Below the pieces are notes generated by a model. That model saw only the letters and a program-made list of their open reading frames with translations, had not been told where the DNA came from and made no database searches. From NCBI GenBank assembly GCA_036676455.1, contig JAKFCW010000011.1:62001-126000 (forward strand): DNA of 64,000 nucleotides. Reading direction: 5' to 3'. The DNA is from UBA4093 sp036676455. GTDB lineage: Bacteria; Cyanobacteriota; Sericytochromatia; S15B-MN24; UBA4093. Of this stretch, positions 20,021-29,786 are shown in pieces. Numbering within the stretch: position 1 is the stretch's first letter; each line of letters opens with the position of its first letter. The translations under genes were made by a program, and so were the position numbers.

Positions 20021-21246
20021 CGACCGCTCCTCTCACCTCGGGGCTGGGCCTCCTGGGGGCCGCCCGACTGAGATTTACCCTCCGGCTTGGCGGGAGGCTC
20101 GATTCCGTCGCGGATCTCGACCGTGGCCCCGTCGCGAAGCTGCAGGGTGCCGTCGACGACCACTCGCTCTCCGGGGTTCAGACCCGAGACAACGACCGCG
20201 ATGTCGCCCTGGATGCGATCGAGCTTGACCTCGCGCTGGGAAACCGAGAGATCCTCGTTGACTACGAAGGCGTAATGCCCGGTCTGGCTCGGCTGGACGG
20301 CCTGGGCCGGCGCCGTGATCCGGTTGCGCTCGGTGGTCAGCGTCAGCGCGACGTCCGCGAACTGCCCGGGCACCAGCGCGCCGGAGGCATTGGGGAACTC
20401 CGCCTTGAGCTTGAGCGTGCCGGTCGAGGGGTCCACGGCGTTGTCGAGGAAGACCACCTTGCCCGTTACGGGCTGGCCGCCGCGCGGAGTGGCCGTGACG
20501 CGGATCGGGGCCTCGGCCTGGTAGCGACGAACCCGGTCGATCTGGTTCTGGGGGATGGGGAAAGTGACGAAGACGGGCGAGACCCGGTTGATCACGAGCA
20601 GCGGAGTGGCACCGCCTGCGGTGACGAGGTTGCCGGCGTCGACCTGGCGATCGCCCGCCACCCCGTCAATCGGAGCCACGATCGTCGTGTAGGAGAGCTG
20701 TACCTCGGCATTCTCCACCACGGCCTGATCCGCCTGAACCGTCGCTTCCAGCGCGGCCACGCTCGACGCCATCTGCTCGGCCTGCTGGCGCGAGACGAAG
20801 CCCTGGGCCAGCAGATCCTGGTAGCGCTGGGCATCGGCCCTGGCTTGCGCCAGCTGGGCGCGATCCCTCGCGAGGGCGGCCTCGGCCTGCTTCACGGAGG
20901 CCTGGAGCGGAGCCGGATCCAGCTTGAAGAGCATCTGGCCCTTCTTCACGGGCTGGCCCTCCTGGAAGCCGACCTCGAGCACCTGACCCGAGGCCTGCGA
21001 GCGCACCGAGACGGTCTCCATCGCCTCGACCGTGCCGACCGACGACAGCAGCAACGGAACCTGCGAAAGCGTCACGTCGTCTACCAGGACGGGAAACGCG
21101 CGCACCTGCCGGGGGCCATCGGACTTCGCATCCTTGGACGTGAGGGCCTTGCCCGCCACGAGCGCGACGACGATCAGCGCGGCGATACCCAGCAGCCAGA
21201 AGCGCTTCTGGCGCGGGGCCGACGGACGGGGTTGGACATCGATCAT
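20017..21246 (-). CDS. RND periplasmic adaptor (membrane fusion protein)
   Basis: 409 aa. A single N-terminal membrane anchor (FWLLGIAALIVVALVAGKAL) is followed by the AcrA/MdtA plan: a lipoyl half (VSVRSQASGQVLEVGFQEGQ), a coiled-coil hairpin of about 60 residues (KQAEAALARDRAQLAQARAD ... LEATVQADQAVVENAEVQL), the second lipoyl half, then beta-barrel and membrane-proximal domains. It bridges pump and outer-membrane channel. The ATG at 21246 is used because it overlaps the tolC-like stop (ATGA) and fits the family; an in-frame upstream extension is rejected. A Pro/Glu/Gly-rich C-terminal tail is unremarkable. Confidence 0.94.
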   Translation of the reverse strand: MIDVQPRPSAPRQKRFWLLGIAALIVVALVAGKALTSKDAKSDGPRQVRAFPVLVDDVTLSQVPLLLSSVGTVEAMETVSVRSQASGQVLEVGFQEGQPVKKGQMLFKLDPAPLQASVKQAEAALARDRAQLAQARADAQRYQDLLAQGFVSRQQAEQMASSVAALEATVQADQAVVENAEVQLSYTTIVAPIDGVAGDRQVDAGNLVTAGGATPLLVINRVSPVFVTFPIPQNQIDRVRRYQAEAPIRVTATPRGGQPVTGKVVFLDNAVDPSTGTLKLKAEFPNASGALVPGQFADVALTLTTERNRITAPAQAVQPSQTGHYAFVVNEDLSVSQREVKLDRIQGDIAVVVSGLNPGERVVVDGTLQLRDGATVEIRDGIEPPAKPEGKSQSGGPQEAQPRGERSGR

Positions 21247-22505
21247 TGAGAGACTCCTGTCACGCCCATCGCGCGCTGAAGATCGGCGATGGCAAGGTGG
21301 TAACTGGTTTGCGCGCGAACCCACTCGGCATGAGCCGTCGCGAGAAGGGACTGCGCATCGGCGACCTCGATGATCGAGCCGACGCCCGCACGGTAGCGGC
21401 CTTGCGCCTGGGAAAGGTTAGCGCGCGCCGCATCCAGGGCGGCCTTCGCGGCCGGGACGCGCTCCTTGGCGCCTTCCAGGCCCAGGTAGGCATTGTCCAC
21501 GTCGCGCAGGATCTCGAGGCGACGGCTATGCAGATTGGCCTTGACCGAGGCTTCCTGGCTCTCGGCCGCGCGAACCTGGCTGTTGACGGCCGGAGCGAAG
21601 AGCGGCCAGTTCATGGTGACTCCGGCCGACCAGTTGGGCGCCCCGGCGAAGTCCCGGGCCCGCAGGCCGTAGCTGGCATCGGCGGTCAAATCCGGGTTGC
21701 CGGAGGCCTGCGCGGAGCGCTTCGACGCCGCGGCCTGCTCCACCTGGGCGGAAACGCTCCTCAGGGAGGGGTGCTGCAGCGCCAGCGCTTCTAGCTCGGC
21801 GAGCGGCTGGCGCGCAACGGCCGGCTCGGCCGGGAATACCGGCTCTCCGGCGACCAAGTCCGTCTGACCGATCGCCGCCGAAAGCGTGCGGCGCGCCTGC
21901 GCGGTGGCGGCCTTCGCCGCGGCCATGGCCGCCTTGGCCTGGGCCGAAGTCGCCTGCGCGCGGGTCACGTCCAGTTGCGCGCTCACGCCCGCCTTGACCC
22001 GGGCCTTGGCCTCGCTGAGCGTCGTCTCGGCCACCTTCAACTGCTCGGCAGCCTGGGATTCCAGGCCGGCGGCCTGCACCCAGTTCAGGTAGGCCTGACG
22101 CACGCCGTAAGCCACCTCGACGGCTCTCACGTCCACCTGGGCCTCCGCCGCTTCGGTCTGCGCCTCGGCCTGCTGGGTCGCCGCGCTGCGCTTCCCGAAG
22201 GTCCACAAGGACTGGCGCAGCGTCACGCCCGTACTGCCCAGGCTGAACGGATTCGTCGCCAGCGAGCCGGGAGACACGCTGGTCGTCTGCGAGAGGCCCG
22301 CGTTGAGGCTCACCTGCGGCAGGTAGCCGGAGCGTGCCACCCCCTCGACCTCCGCCTGTGCGGAGGCGGCAGCCTTGGCGGCTTGCAGCGAGGGGGACTG
22401 TTCAAGGGCCCGGAGCACCAGATCCTGCATCGCGACCGGCGCCGCCAGGGCAGGACTGGCCACGGACAGCATCATCATGGCAATCAATGGCAAGGGGGGG
22501 TTCAT
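21243..22505 (-). CDS. TolC-family outer-membrane efflux protein
   Basis: 420 aa with a signal peptide (MNPPLPLIAMMMLSVASPALA). It has the two OEP repeats of TolC channels, alternating long coiled helices (SLQAAKAAASAQAEVEG; GLESQAAEQLKVAETTLSEA) with short beta strands (SLNAGLSQTTSV; DLTADASYGLRARDF). A trimer would form the outer-membrane exit duct of the pump encoded downstream. The ATG at 22505 follows an AAAGG; the upstream in-frame methionine has no better site. It is the first gene of the operon, an order (tolC first) that differs from the common adaptor-first layout. Confidence 0.92.
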   Translation of the reverse strand: MNPPLPLIAMMMLSVASPALAAPVAMQDLVLRALEQSPSLQAAKAAASAQAEVEGVARSGYLPQVSLNAGLSQTTSVSPGSLATNPFSLGSTGVTLRQSLWTFGKRSAATQQAEAQTEAAEAQVDVRAVEVAYGVRQAYLNWVQAAGLESQAAEQLKVAETTLSEAKARVKAGVSAQLDVTRAQATSAQAKAAMAAAKAATAQARRTLSAAIGQTDLVAGEPVFPAEPAVARQPLAELEALALQHPSLRSVSAQVEQAAASKRSAQASGNPDLTADASYGLRARDFAGAPNWSAGVTMNWPLFAPAVNSQVRAAESQEASVKANLHSRRLEILRDVDNAYLGLEGAKERVPAAKAALDAARANLSQAQGRYRAGVGSIIEVADAQSLLATAHAEWVRAQTSYHLAIADLQRAMGVTGVSQ

Positions 22506-22699
22506 CACGTGACCTTTCTCGAGGGGAGCAGAGGCCCCCGTCATGAATACCGACGAGGTGAGCAAAAAGTTTCACCCTTCGCGCTCGACTCCCGCGATCG
22601 CCATGCAGGCTGAGCGCCGTATCCGCATCCGGAAACCAGCATGATAGCAGGTTTCACCCCGGCAGGCCGTGCACGCTTGATCGTGGGCGCTACGCACAC

Positions 22700-22752
22700 G
22701 CGAACGCGCGAATCGCCCTCCAGGCTTGCTGGAGGGCGATTCGCGCGTTCGC
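22700..22752. terminator. Long perfect inverted repeat, probable terminator of the PLD-like gene
   Basis: A 24-bp perfect stem (22700-22723 with 22729-22752) around GCTTG lies 22 bases beyond the 3' end of the leftward phospholipase-D-like gene. There is no T run, so termination may rely on the stem alone. It could also act as a site for a dimeric protein. Confidence 0.6.
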
Positions 22753-22774
22753 TCGGTTCCGGTCGGGAGAGCCT

Positions 22775-24148
22775 TCAGCTCAGCGGAGAAAACCAGTTCT
22801 TGACGCGTTCTCCCCAGTTGCGGGCGGGCAAGGATTTCTCGAAGTCGCTCGGCTGCAGGTCCACCCGGATGCTGGTTTTCCAGTCCGCCTCGAAGACGAT
22901 CGCGTCGAGGCGGCTGACCTGGGAGGCGTCATCGACGCCGATGCCGACCTCGCGGGAGAAGGCCCAGGCCTGGTTGTCCATGTTCTGGGAGCCCACGTAG
23001 GCCCACTTCCCGTCCACGGAGAGGTACTTGGTATGGGAGTCCGCGATGGTCTGGCCGTCCTCGGCGAACCAGCGCAGCTCGACGTTCTTTCGGGCCTCCT
23101 CGGGAAGCTGGGCGATGAAGGCGGGGACGGCCTTGTTGGTCGCGCGATCGATCCACGCGCCGATGGCACCGAAGTTCTGGGGCAGCAGGATCTGCACCTT
23201 GACGCCGCGCTTGGCGGCCGCCTCGATGCCGTCCCAGACACGAATGTCGTTGAGGTTGGGGGACATGACCCGCATGGAGGTCCTGGCCGCGTTCATGGCC
23301 GCGATCAGGCCCTGGTCGGCGTCGTTGTCGGTGTAGTCGCCGCGCCAGTCGATTCCTTCCTTGGTCAGCATGGTGATCGGCACGATGGGCTGGGTCGAGG
23401 GGACCTCGGGGCCCTTGCGGTGCTTCGGAGGCGTCGCGTTGCCGTTCAGCCAGCGCTTGGAGGTCGCCCAGGCATGGTCGAAGTCGCTGAGCATGGAGTC
23501 GACGACGGGCCCCCGCAGGTGGACCATGATGTCGCGCTCGGCCGGGTTGTCGATGTTGTCGCCGCCGACGATGGCCTCGCGGCCGTCCACGACGTACATC
23601 TTGGTGTGGTTGGACTTGCGGGTCGCCGGTCCCGCGTAGTAGGCCACCTGGGCCTCGACGCCATGCTCCTCGAGGGCTTTTTCCAGGGTCGTGCCGACGG
23701 GAAGGAGGTCCCGGTTGAAGGCGATGTAGACCTTGAAGTCCGGATTCTCGGCTTGCTTCTCGGCGATCGCCGCGAGCAAGCGCTGGGCCGCCTCGGTCTG
23801 AGGCTTGAAGTAAAAGGTCTGGATGCAGATCTCGGTCTTGGCCGTCTTCAGCATCTCGATGACCTTGGTGACGGCCTCGTCCTCGGCGTCGGTGTCGTTG
23901 ACCCAGATCTCCTCGATGGATCCCCGGGTGAAGACCCGGCTGCGCTCGACCGTGCCCTTCTCGGTCTCGAAGACCGCGCGGTTGACCGCGGTGCCGATCT
24001 CCGATTGCCCCGTAGGGTACGAACGGACGCGGGTGTCCGTGCCCAGCAGGCCCTTGGCGCCTTTGCGCGGGGCAGTGGTCGGGGTCGAGAGGGTGACATT
24101 GAAAGGTATTCGAACGCGGGAATCGCTGGAAATGCTAATTGGAGCCAT
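22775..24148 (-). CDS. Phospholipase D / cardiolipin synthase-like protein
   Basis: 457 aa with two PLD active-site motifs: HTKMYVVDGREAIVGGDN near residue 185 and HTKYLSVDGKWAYVGSQN near residue 370 (HxKxxxxD plus the downstream Gly-Gly/Ser-x-Asn). The two halves form one phosphodiester-cleaving or transferring site. There is no signal peptide or N-terminal membrane helix, unlike ClsA, so a cytoplasmic or unconventionally localised phosphatidyl transferase or phosphodiesterase is possible. The Ser/Thr-rich first 60 residues look disordered. The gene is alone. The exact substrate cannot be told from sequence. Confidence 0.85.
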   Translation of the reverse strand: MAPISISSDSRVRIPFNVTLSTPTTAPRKGAKGLLGTDTRVRSYPTGQSEIGTAVNRAVFETEKGTVERSRVFTRGSIEEIWVNDTDAEDEAVTKVIEMLKTAKTEICIQTFYFKPQTEAAQRLLAAIAEKQAENPDFKVYIAFNRDLLPVGTTLEKALEEHGVEAQVAYYAGPATRKSNHTKMYVVDGREAIVGGDNIDNPAERDIMVHLRGPVVDSMLSDFDHAWATSKRWLNGNATPPKHRKGPEVPSTQPIVPITMLTKEGIDWRGDYTDNDADQGLIAAMNAARTSMRVMSPNLNDIRVWDGIEAAAKRGVKVQILLPQNFGAIGAWIDRATNKAVPAFIAQLPEEARKNVELRWFAEDGQTIADSHTKYLSVDGKWAYVGSQNMDNQAWAFSREVGIGVDDASQVSRLDAIVFEADWKTSIRVDLQPSDFEKSLPARNWGERVKNWFSPLS

Positions 24149-24386
24149 GGCGGCAGAAACCTCCTTGGGGAGACTCTCCCCACCTAGCTATCGGGGAGAA
24201 TGGCCGGAAACTTTCTTCCAGCGGCGCTTGGCCCGCTCGGCGCGAACCGCCCGGGGCTCGTGTTATGATCCGGATTACTCGGGCTTTTGCTACTGTCCCG
24301 CTTCCATCCCCCCGGCGATTCCGCATGGATCTCCGGGGACCCGTTTCGGATCGCGAGCGTGTCTCGCCTAGACTGATCGAGGACCT

Positions 24387-24692
24387 ATGAACTCCGTCTC
24401 GACCTCTCGTTCACCCGTGCTGCGCTGGTTCCATGCCATCGCCTTCGCCGAAGGCTGCAGCTTCCTGCTGCTGCTCTTCATCGCGATGCCGCTCAAGTAC
24501 ATGGCCGGCATGCCCCTCGCCGTGAAGATCGCAGGCTCGCTGCATGGCGGGCTCTTCGTGGCCTACGCGGTGGCAGCCGTCTTCCTCTTCACCCATGCGA
24601 AGTGGCCTCTGGACCGCATCCCGGGCCTCTTCTACGCCGCGGTGCTGCCCTTCGGCACGTTCGTCATGGAGCGGAAGTGGCTGCGCGACTGA
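24387..24692 (+). CDS. DUF3817 family small membrane protein
   Basis: 101 aa. The pattern LRWFHAIAFAEGCSFLLLLFIAMPLKYMAGMP followed by KIAGSLHGGLFVAYAVAA and FYAAVLPFGTFVMERKWL is that of the DUF3817 (YdzA-like) integral membrane family, with three TM helices and conserved His and Glu residues near the membrane. The function is unknown. GAGGACCT lies just before the ATG. It is a single gene with a strong terminator after it. Confidence 0.88.
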   Translation: MNSVSTSRSPVLRWFHAIAFAEGCSFLLLLFIAMPLKYMAGMPLAVKIAGSLHGGLFVAYAVAAVFLFTHAKWPLDRIPGLFYAAVLPFGTFVMERKWLRD

Positions 24693-24716
24693 GCGCTTCC
24701 TGAGCGACTAGATGAG

Positions 24717-24755
24717 CGAAAGCCCCCCCGAGCCGGCGGCTCGGGGGGGCTTTCG
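24717..24755. terminator. Bidirectional terminator
   Basis: An 18-bp perfect stem (24717-24734 with 24738-24755) between the convergent DUF3817 and endonuclease I genes, with CTTT or AAAG at each foot. Confidence 0.9.
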
Positions 24756-24770
24756 TGAGCGATTCGCAGC

Positions 24771-25601
24771 CTAGCGGACGGCGAAGGCGGGAGCGTTGGT
24801 GGTCGGCAAGAAGGTGCCGATGGCCGCCACGAACTCCGGGCGATCGATGAAGGGGTTGCGGTTGCCCTGGACGAGGTAGACCGCATCGTTGCGCGCGCGG
24901 TCCTCCGCCGAGACGGGATCCTGGACGTGCCACTTCTTGAGGGTCTCTTCCTCGTGGCGGAAGTTCTGGAGGTCGGCCTGCTGCCCGTAGACGGTGTAGA
25001 AGTAGAGCAGGGCGCGGGCCGTGTTGCCCTTCTGGTCGTCGCGCGGCTCGAAAACCGTGACGCCGCGCGCATCCGTGCCGAACTTGCTGCCGCCTTCGGT
25101 CCACTCGACCTTCACCACCTCGCCGAAGGGGAACGAGCTGCGCTTGGAGTTGGCGTTGCAGTCGGTCGGGAAGAGGTGATGCAGGTCGGACTTCGCGACG
25201 CCCACGGCGCCCTTGCTCTGCGGCCAGGTGTGCTCGGCGTTGAAGCCCGATCCACCCCGGTAGGCGGTCTGGCGATCCGTGACGTTGTTCAGGCTGCGAT
25301 GGGTGTAATCGCACTCGACGACGTTGTCGTTGTCGAGGTCGTCCACGTCCGCGAACATGACGTCGCGCGCCAGGTCGTAGCCCAGCTCCTTGTGGCGGGA
25401 GACGATGCCCGCGAGCGAGCGAAGGAGTACCTGACCCTGCTGACCCTCCGCGCTCCGATAGTAATCGGCGGGTGCCTGGCGAAGCTTGATCGTGGAGACT
25501 TTCGTCCCAGTCGCAAGCGGCTGCATCCCCGGAAGGGAGCCACAGGCCGTGAGCGAGGAAGCGAGGAGAGCGGATGCGACGACGAGCACGAACGGTTTCA
25601 A
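24771..25601 (-). CDS. Endonuclease I family nuclease, lipoprotein
   Basis: 276 aa secreted nuclease of the EndA/NucM (endonuclease I) group that cuts DNA and sometimes RNA non-specifically. A lipobox (SLTAC, near residue 20) predicts envelope anchoring. Signature stretches: YDLARDVMF, SGFNAEHTWPQSKG (the His is the general base), SDLHHLFPTDCNANSKRSSFPFG (metal-binding Asn), and NDAVYLVQGNRNPFIDRPEF at the end. The length fits the family. It could help use extracellular DNA as food or degrade biofilm DNA. Confidence 0.9.
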   Translation of the reverse strand: MKPFVLVVASALLASSLTACGSLPGMQPLATGTKVSTIKLRQAPADYYRSAEGQQGQVLLRSLAGIVSRHKELGYDLARDVMFADVDDLDNDNVVECDYTHRSLNNVTDRQTAYRGGSGFNAEHTWPQSKGAVGVAKSDLHHLFPTDCNANSKRSSFPFGEVVKVEWTEGGSKFGTDARGVTVFEPRDDQKGNTARALLYFYTVYGQQADLQNFRHEEETLKKWHVQDPVSAEDRARNDAVYLVQGNRNPFIDRPEFVAAIGTFLPTTNAPAFAVR

Positions 25602-25755
25602 GGGAGTCCTCCTGTCGGTTTCACGTGCAACTTTAAGGGAAGTTTAACACAAGGCCTCGCTTGATTGAAAGCCCCTATTTCAGAAATATCCTGAGCTTAC
25701 GGCTTTTTTACGGATACCGGAGGCTGCCCCCCTCGCCGGTGAAGTTATTTCAAGG

Positions 25756-26946
25756 TTAAGTCCACACCCCCTCCATCGCCAGGGCGAGCCAGAGGCGGAT
25801 CCCGTGTCCCAGGAGCACGTCGGGGAAGTCGTAGCGTGCGCTGTGCAGGACGGGATGCTCGGTTCCCGCACCCAGGCCGATCAGGGCTCCGGGCCAGCGA
25901 CGGCAGGCGTGGCCGAAGTCCTCGGACCAGGGGAAGGGCCGCTCCAGCATGGTCAGCGGCAGATCAGCCGTCATGGCGGCGCGTTCGACGGCGGCCACGG
26001 CCTCGGGGTGGTTGACGGTCGCTGGGAAGGGCTCGACCAGCTCGATGGTCCCGCTCAGGCCTGCGGCCGAGGACCGGTACTCTACGTGCCGGCGCAGGTG
26101 AGCGAGCATGGCGTCGAGATCCTCCTGGTCGTCCGCGCGAAGCGTGGCCCCGATCTGGCCGGATTTCGGGCTGATCCCGTAGGTCTCATGGCCGGCCTGC
26201 AGGTGGACCAAGGTGGCCAGAGCGGCCTTCCCGTAAGGCAGGCAGGCGCCGGGGGTCTCCAGGAGGACATGCACGAGGTCTGCCAGGACCGGGATGGGGT
26301 TACGGCCGAGGTAGGGCTCGCTGGCATGGCTCGTGGCGCCGTCGAGGACGATGCGCACGCCGGTGCTGGCCGCGGCCGCGTTGCGGCGTTGCAGCATCAC
26401 GTGGCCGAAGGGGAAGCCCGGCAGGTTGTGAATGGCGAAGGCGCGGTCGATGGCGAGCAAGCACAGCGCGGGATCCTCCAGGCATGCGGCCATGCCCGCG
26501 CCGGTCTCCTCGGCGGGCTGGAAGAGGAAGTAAACCGTGCCTTGCATGTGCCGGAGGTGCTGGTGCAGCACGGCGAGGGCGCCCGCCAGCATGGTCGCAT
26601 GGCCGTCGTGCCCACAGGCATGGTGACGGCCGGGCGTCTCGGAGGCATGGGTGGCTTGCGAGCCCTCGACGAGGGGCAGGGCATCGAGGTCCGCCCGCAG
26701 CAGGGTCGTACGTCCTTCTAGCTGGCCCTCGAGGCGATACACGAGCCCGTGGCCTCCCACGTGCTCGGCCCAGGGCGCGATCCCACGGGCATGGAGGAAG
26801 TCCCGGACGCGCTTCGCGGTGCCGGCCTCGTCGCCCGAGAGGTCGGGATGGCGGTGGAGGTCCGCGCGCAAGGCCTGGAGATCCGGCAGCATCGCTTCGA
26901 GCGACCGCTCCAGGGGGGCGAAGCCAAGGGATGAGGCAAGCGTCAT
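25756..26946 (-). CDS. M20 family amidohydrolase (N-acyl-amino-acid hydrolase-like)
   Basis: 396 aa zinc amidohydrolase of the aminoacylase/hippuricase/IAA-amino-acid hydrolase group. The N-terminal part contains LRADLHRHPDLSGDE, metal-site segments LLRADLDALPL and HHACGHDGHATML, the catalytic FLFQPAEETGAGM, and the C-terminal metal ligand region SEDFGHACRRWPGALIGLGAG. A dimerisation lid lies in between (about 180-290). The ATG at 26946 has GGGAG five bases upstream; the open frame extends further but without family similarity. It releases amino acids from N-acyl conjugates; the substrate is not evident. Confidence 0.9.
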   Translation of the reverse strand: MTLASSLGFAPLERSLEAMLPDLQALRADLHRHPDLSGDEAGTAKRVRDFLHARGIAPWAEHVGGHGLVYRLEGQLEGRTTLLRADLDALPLVEGSQATHASETPGRHHACGHDGHATMLAGALAVLHQHLRHMQGTVYFLFQPAEETGAGMAACLEDPALCLLAIDRAFAIHNLPGFPFGHVMLQRRNAAAASTGVRIVLDGATSHASEPYLGRNPIPVLADLVHVLLETPGACLPYGKAALATLVHLQAGHETYGISPKSGQIGATLRADDQEDLDAMLAHLRRHVEYRSSAAGLSGTIELVEPFPATVNHPEAVAAVERAAMTADLPLTMLERPFPWSEDFGHACRRWPGALIGLGAGTEHPVLHSARYDFPDVLLGHGIRLWLALAMEGVWT

Positions 26947-27106
26947 GGGGACTCCCTCTCTGGCGATGGACCGACATGCGGCGAACGTCACTCGACCTGC
27001 CATGGTAGCGTGACTGGCGCTTGCCGCCCAGCCCCTCCCAAACCTGCCCCGGGCGGACCTGAAAAAGCTATTGCGAACGCTTCTCATTTACTGTAAGCTT
27101 GCTGCC

Positions 27107-27125
27107 AATGAGAATCATTCTCACT
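27107..27125 (+). promoter_or_regulatory. Fur box upstream of tonB
   Basis: The core TGAGAATcATTCTCA (27109-27123) is a perfect 7-1-7 palindrome, differing from the TGATAATnATTATCA Fur consensus by one symmetric change. It lies about 160 bases before the tonB start, in a 293-base gap (26947-27239) that holds no other gene. Iron repression of tonB-exbB-exbD is the natural reading. Confidence 0.75.
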
Positions 27126-27284
27126 AGCTAGCAAAACCACGCTCAGACCTCGAAACGAAGGCCCCCCTCGCGACGCGCAGCGAGAAAGTCGAGCAGTCCC
27201 GTCCTCATCATCGACACGATGTTCTAGGCCGAAAGCCCCATGCATCCGCAACGCCCCCTCCAACAACATCGAGGCCGCTCGGAC

Positions 27285-28016
27285 ATGCCCGAACTCCCGA
27301 ACGGCGCCTGGCTCGCGGCCGTCATGGCCGCTCATGGCCTCGTTCTGGGGGGGCTCGCGTTCGGCTTCTCAAAGCTGCCCCAGCCCATCACCCCACCGGC
27401 CGTCGTGGGCATGCTGATCCTGCCGGCGCCGCCTGCCGTCCCGCCCGCCCCCCGGGCAGTGGCTCCCAAACCGCAACCGAAGCTGCGCCAAGCACCGAGG
27501 CCCAGGCCACGTCCGCCGGCCCCGAAGCCTCCACCGGCCCCGCCCTCCGAGCGCGCGGTCACGCTCCCACCCCAAGATCCCGCCCCGGCCCCCATCGAGC
27601 CCGACCTCCTTCCGGTGGTCGACCAGGAAGGCGTCGAAGCCGCCTCCGACAGCTTCGAGGTCGCGGATCTCGCGAGCCTGGCCGCGCAAGCCGCGGCGGT
27701 CGGTGGCGCGACCGCCGCCGAAGGCCCGCCCGTGACCCTGCCCCGAACGGACGCCTCGCACCTATCAAACCCGGTGCCCCGCTACCCCACCCTGTCGCGC
27801 CGCTTCGGCGAGCAGGGGCGCGTGCTGCTCGACGTCTACATCCTCCCCGACGGCCAGGTCGGCGAGATCCGGCTAAACACCTCGAGCGGCTTCGCCCGAC
27901 TCGACGAGGCCGCCTTGACGACCGTCCGAAACTGGCGCTTCGTGCCGGCCCGCCGCGGCGACGAGCCGATCCCCTACTGGTACGTCCAACCCATCACGTT
28001 CTCGCTCGATCGCTGA
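27285..28016 (+). CDS. tonB: TonB energy-transducing protein
   Basis: 243 aa from the ATG at 27285 (an upstream ATG at 27240 is possible). Plan: an N-terminal TM helix (AWLAAVMAAHGLVLGGLAFGF), a long Pro/Lys/Arg-rich periplasm-spanning stretch (about 45-110), and the C-terminal TonB fold (PRYPTLSRRFGEQGRVLLDV ... SSGFARLDEAALTTVRNWRF). It passes energy from ExbB-ExbD to outer-membrane receptors for siderophores, haem or cobalamin. exbB and exbD follow directly. No TonB-dependent receptor is in the window. A Fur box lies upstream. Confidence 0.94.
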   Translation: MPELPNGAWLAAVMAAHGLVLGGLAFGFSKLPQPITPPAVVGMLILPAPPAVPPAPRAVAPKPQPKLRQAPRPRPRPPAPKPPPAPPSERAVTLPPQDPAPAPIEPDLLPVVDQEGVEAASDSFEVADLASLAAQAAAVGGATAAEGPPVTLPRTDASHLSNPVPRYPTLSRRFGEQGRVLLDVYILPDGQVGEIRLNTSSGFARLDEAALTTVRNWRFVPARRGDEPIPYWYVQPITFSLDR

Positions 28017-28049
28017 GGCGATCGCATCCAAGTGAAAGGCTGATTCGAG

Positions 28050-28775
28050 ATGACCCAAAATCCCTACGGGATTGCCGCAGTCTGGAGCCAGGGAGATCTG
28101 GTCATCAAGAGCGTGGCCATCCTGCTTCTGACGATGTCCGTCGCCACCTGGTACCTGATCGCCACCCGGACATGGCGGCTCATGAGGATCCGGCGTGCAG
28201 CCCAACAGGCAAGCGAATTCTGGCACTCGCGCAGCTTTGCCGAAGGCATGGCCACCATCGACGTGGGCGTCTCCTTCAACCCGTTTACGCACCTGGCCCT
28301 CGAAGGGCAAGCGGCAGCAAGCCACCACGCCCATAACAAGGACGACCTCCATGGCCAACTGACGCTCGCCGAGTGGCTCACCGAAAGCTTGCGCGGCGCC
28401 ATCGACGACTGCTCCGAGCGCATGAACGCAGGCCTCTACATCCTGGCCTCCGTCGCCTCCACCGCTCCCTTCGTCGGCCTCTTCGGCACGGTCTGGGGCA
28501 TCTACCACGCGCTGATCAGCATTGGAGCCTCCGGCCAGGCCGGCATCGACAAGGTCGCCGGCCCTGTCGGCGAGGCCCTGATCATGACCGCCTTCGGGCT
28601 GGTCGTCGCCATCCCCGCGGTCCTCGGCTACAACACCTTGACCCGTAGCAACAAGACCGTGATCGGCAAGCTGCACCGCTTCGCCCGCCAGCTCCACGCC
28701 TACTTCCTCACCGGATCACCGGTCGATTCCAGGACCCTCGAACTCGTAGGCGCCCATGGCCGGGAGGGCCGCTAG
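28050..28775 (+). CDS. exbB: ExbB proton channel subunit
   Basis: 241 aa MotA/TolQ/ExbB family protein. Three TM helices: the first near residues 20-40, the others in ILASVASTAPFVGLFGTVWGI and EALIMTAFGLVVAIPAVLGY, with the conserved TAPFVGLFGTVWGI and GPVGEALIMTAFGL signatures. A pentamer around ExbD converts proton flow into TonB movement. GCTGATTCGAG precedes the ATG; the ribosome-binding site is weak (AAAGG). It is 33 bases after tonB and 2 bases before exbD. Confidence 0.95.
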   Translation: MTQNPYGIAAVWSQGDLVIKSVAILLLTMSVATWYLIATRTWRLMRIRRAAQQASEFWHSRSFAEGMATIDVGVSFNPFTHLALEGQAAASHHAHNKDDLHGQLTLAEWLTESLRGAIDDCSERMNAGLYILASVASTAPFVGLFGTVWGIYHALISIGASGQAGIDKVAGPVGEALIMTAFGLVVAIPAVLGYNTLTRSNKTVIGKLHRFARQLHAYFLTGSPVDSRTLELVGAHGREGR

Positions 28776-28777
28776 TC

Positions 28778-29191
<414 letters not shown>

Positions 29192-29233
29192 GCGCTCGCT
29201 TTAGCCAAACGGGCACCCACACGAGGGTGAGGG

Positions 29234-29659
29234 TCAGACACCTCCCAGCAGGACTCCGCCCTCCGGGGTGAAGGCGAAGCCCGGGTTCCAGGCAATCTCC
29301 CAAAGATGGCCGTCCGGATCGGCGAAGTACCCGGCATAGCCACCCCAGGGCTTTTCCGCCGCGGGACTCGTCACGGTGGCGCCCGCTTCCACAGCCTGCG
29401 CCAGCACCCCATCGACCTCATCTTTCGAACGCACGTTATGAGCCAGGGCAAACCCTCCCGATCCCTTGCCGAGTGAAACGCCGGCGTCCGCCGCGAGGGC
29501 GTCGAGCGGATACAAGGCCACGATCAGCGCTCCCGCTTGAAAAAAGACGACCTCGCTCGAGTCGTAACCCGTCCTCCAGCCCAAGCCGCCCGTGTAAAAG
29601 CGCCGCGAGCGCTCGAGGTCCGCGACGCCGAGGGTGATGAGTGAGATGCGCTGCTCCAT
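29234..29659 (-). CDS. VOC (glyoxalase/bleomycin-resistance fold) protein
   Basis: 141 aa, two beta-alpha-beta-beta-beta modules of the vicinal oxygen chelate superfamily: ISLITLGVADLERSRRFYTG ... and FALAHNVRSKDEVDGVLAQ ... with the ending GYAGYFADPDGHLWEIAWNP, which carries the usual Glu metal ligand. The first-position ligand is Leu/Thr-rich rather than His, so a metal site may be incomplete. Role unknown: lyase, dioxygenase-like or antibiotic-binding. The gene is alone. Confidence 0.82.
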   Translation of the reverse strand: MEQRISLITLGVADLERSRRFYTGGLGWRTGYDSSEVVFFQAGALIVALYPLDALAADAGVSLGKGSGGFALAHNVRSKDEVDGVLAQAVEAGATVTSPAAEKPWGGYAGYFADPDGHLWEIAWNPGFAFTPEGGVLLGGV

Positions 29660-29786
29660 GAGGGCCTCCTTCTGGGTTCGATGGGGTCACCGGACTCCCC
29701 ATTCTAAGCCAGGACCCCCCATGCCAGGCGAGCTGATGCGTATTGCCAGCCAGGCGGCCTCGTGCTCGGGCGACGTGAGGCGGCCG

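Noticed and set aside
17099..20071. 990-codon open frame opposite the RND pump gene
   Set aside because: Shadow of the real gene; composition is His/Arg/Asp-rich as expected from antisense of GC-rich coding.
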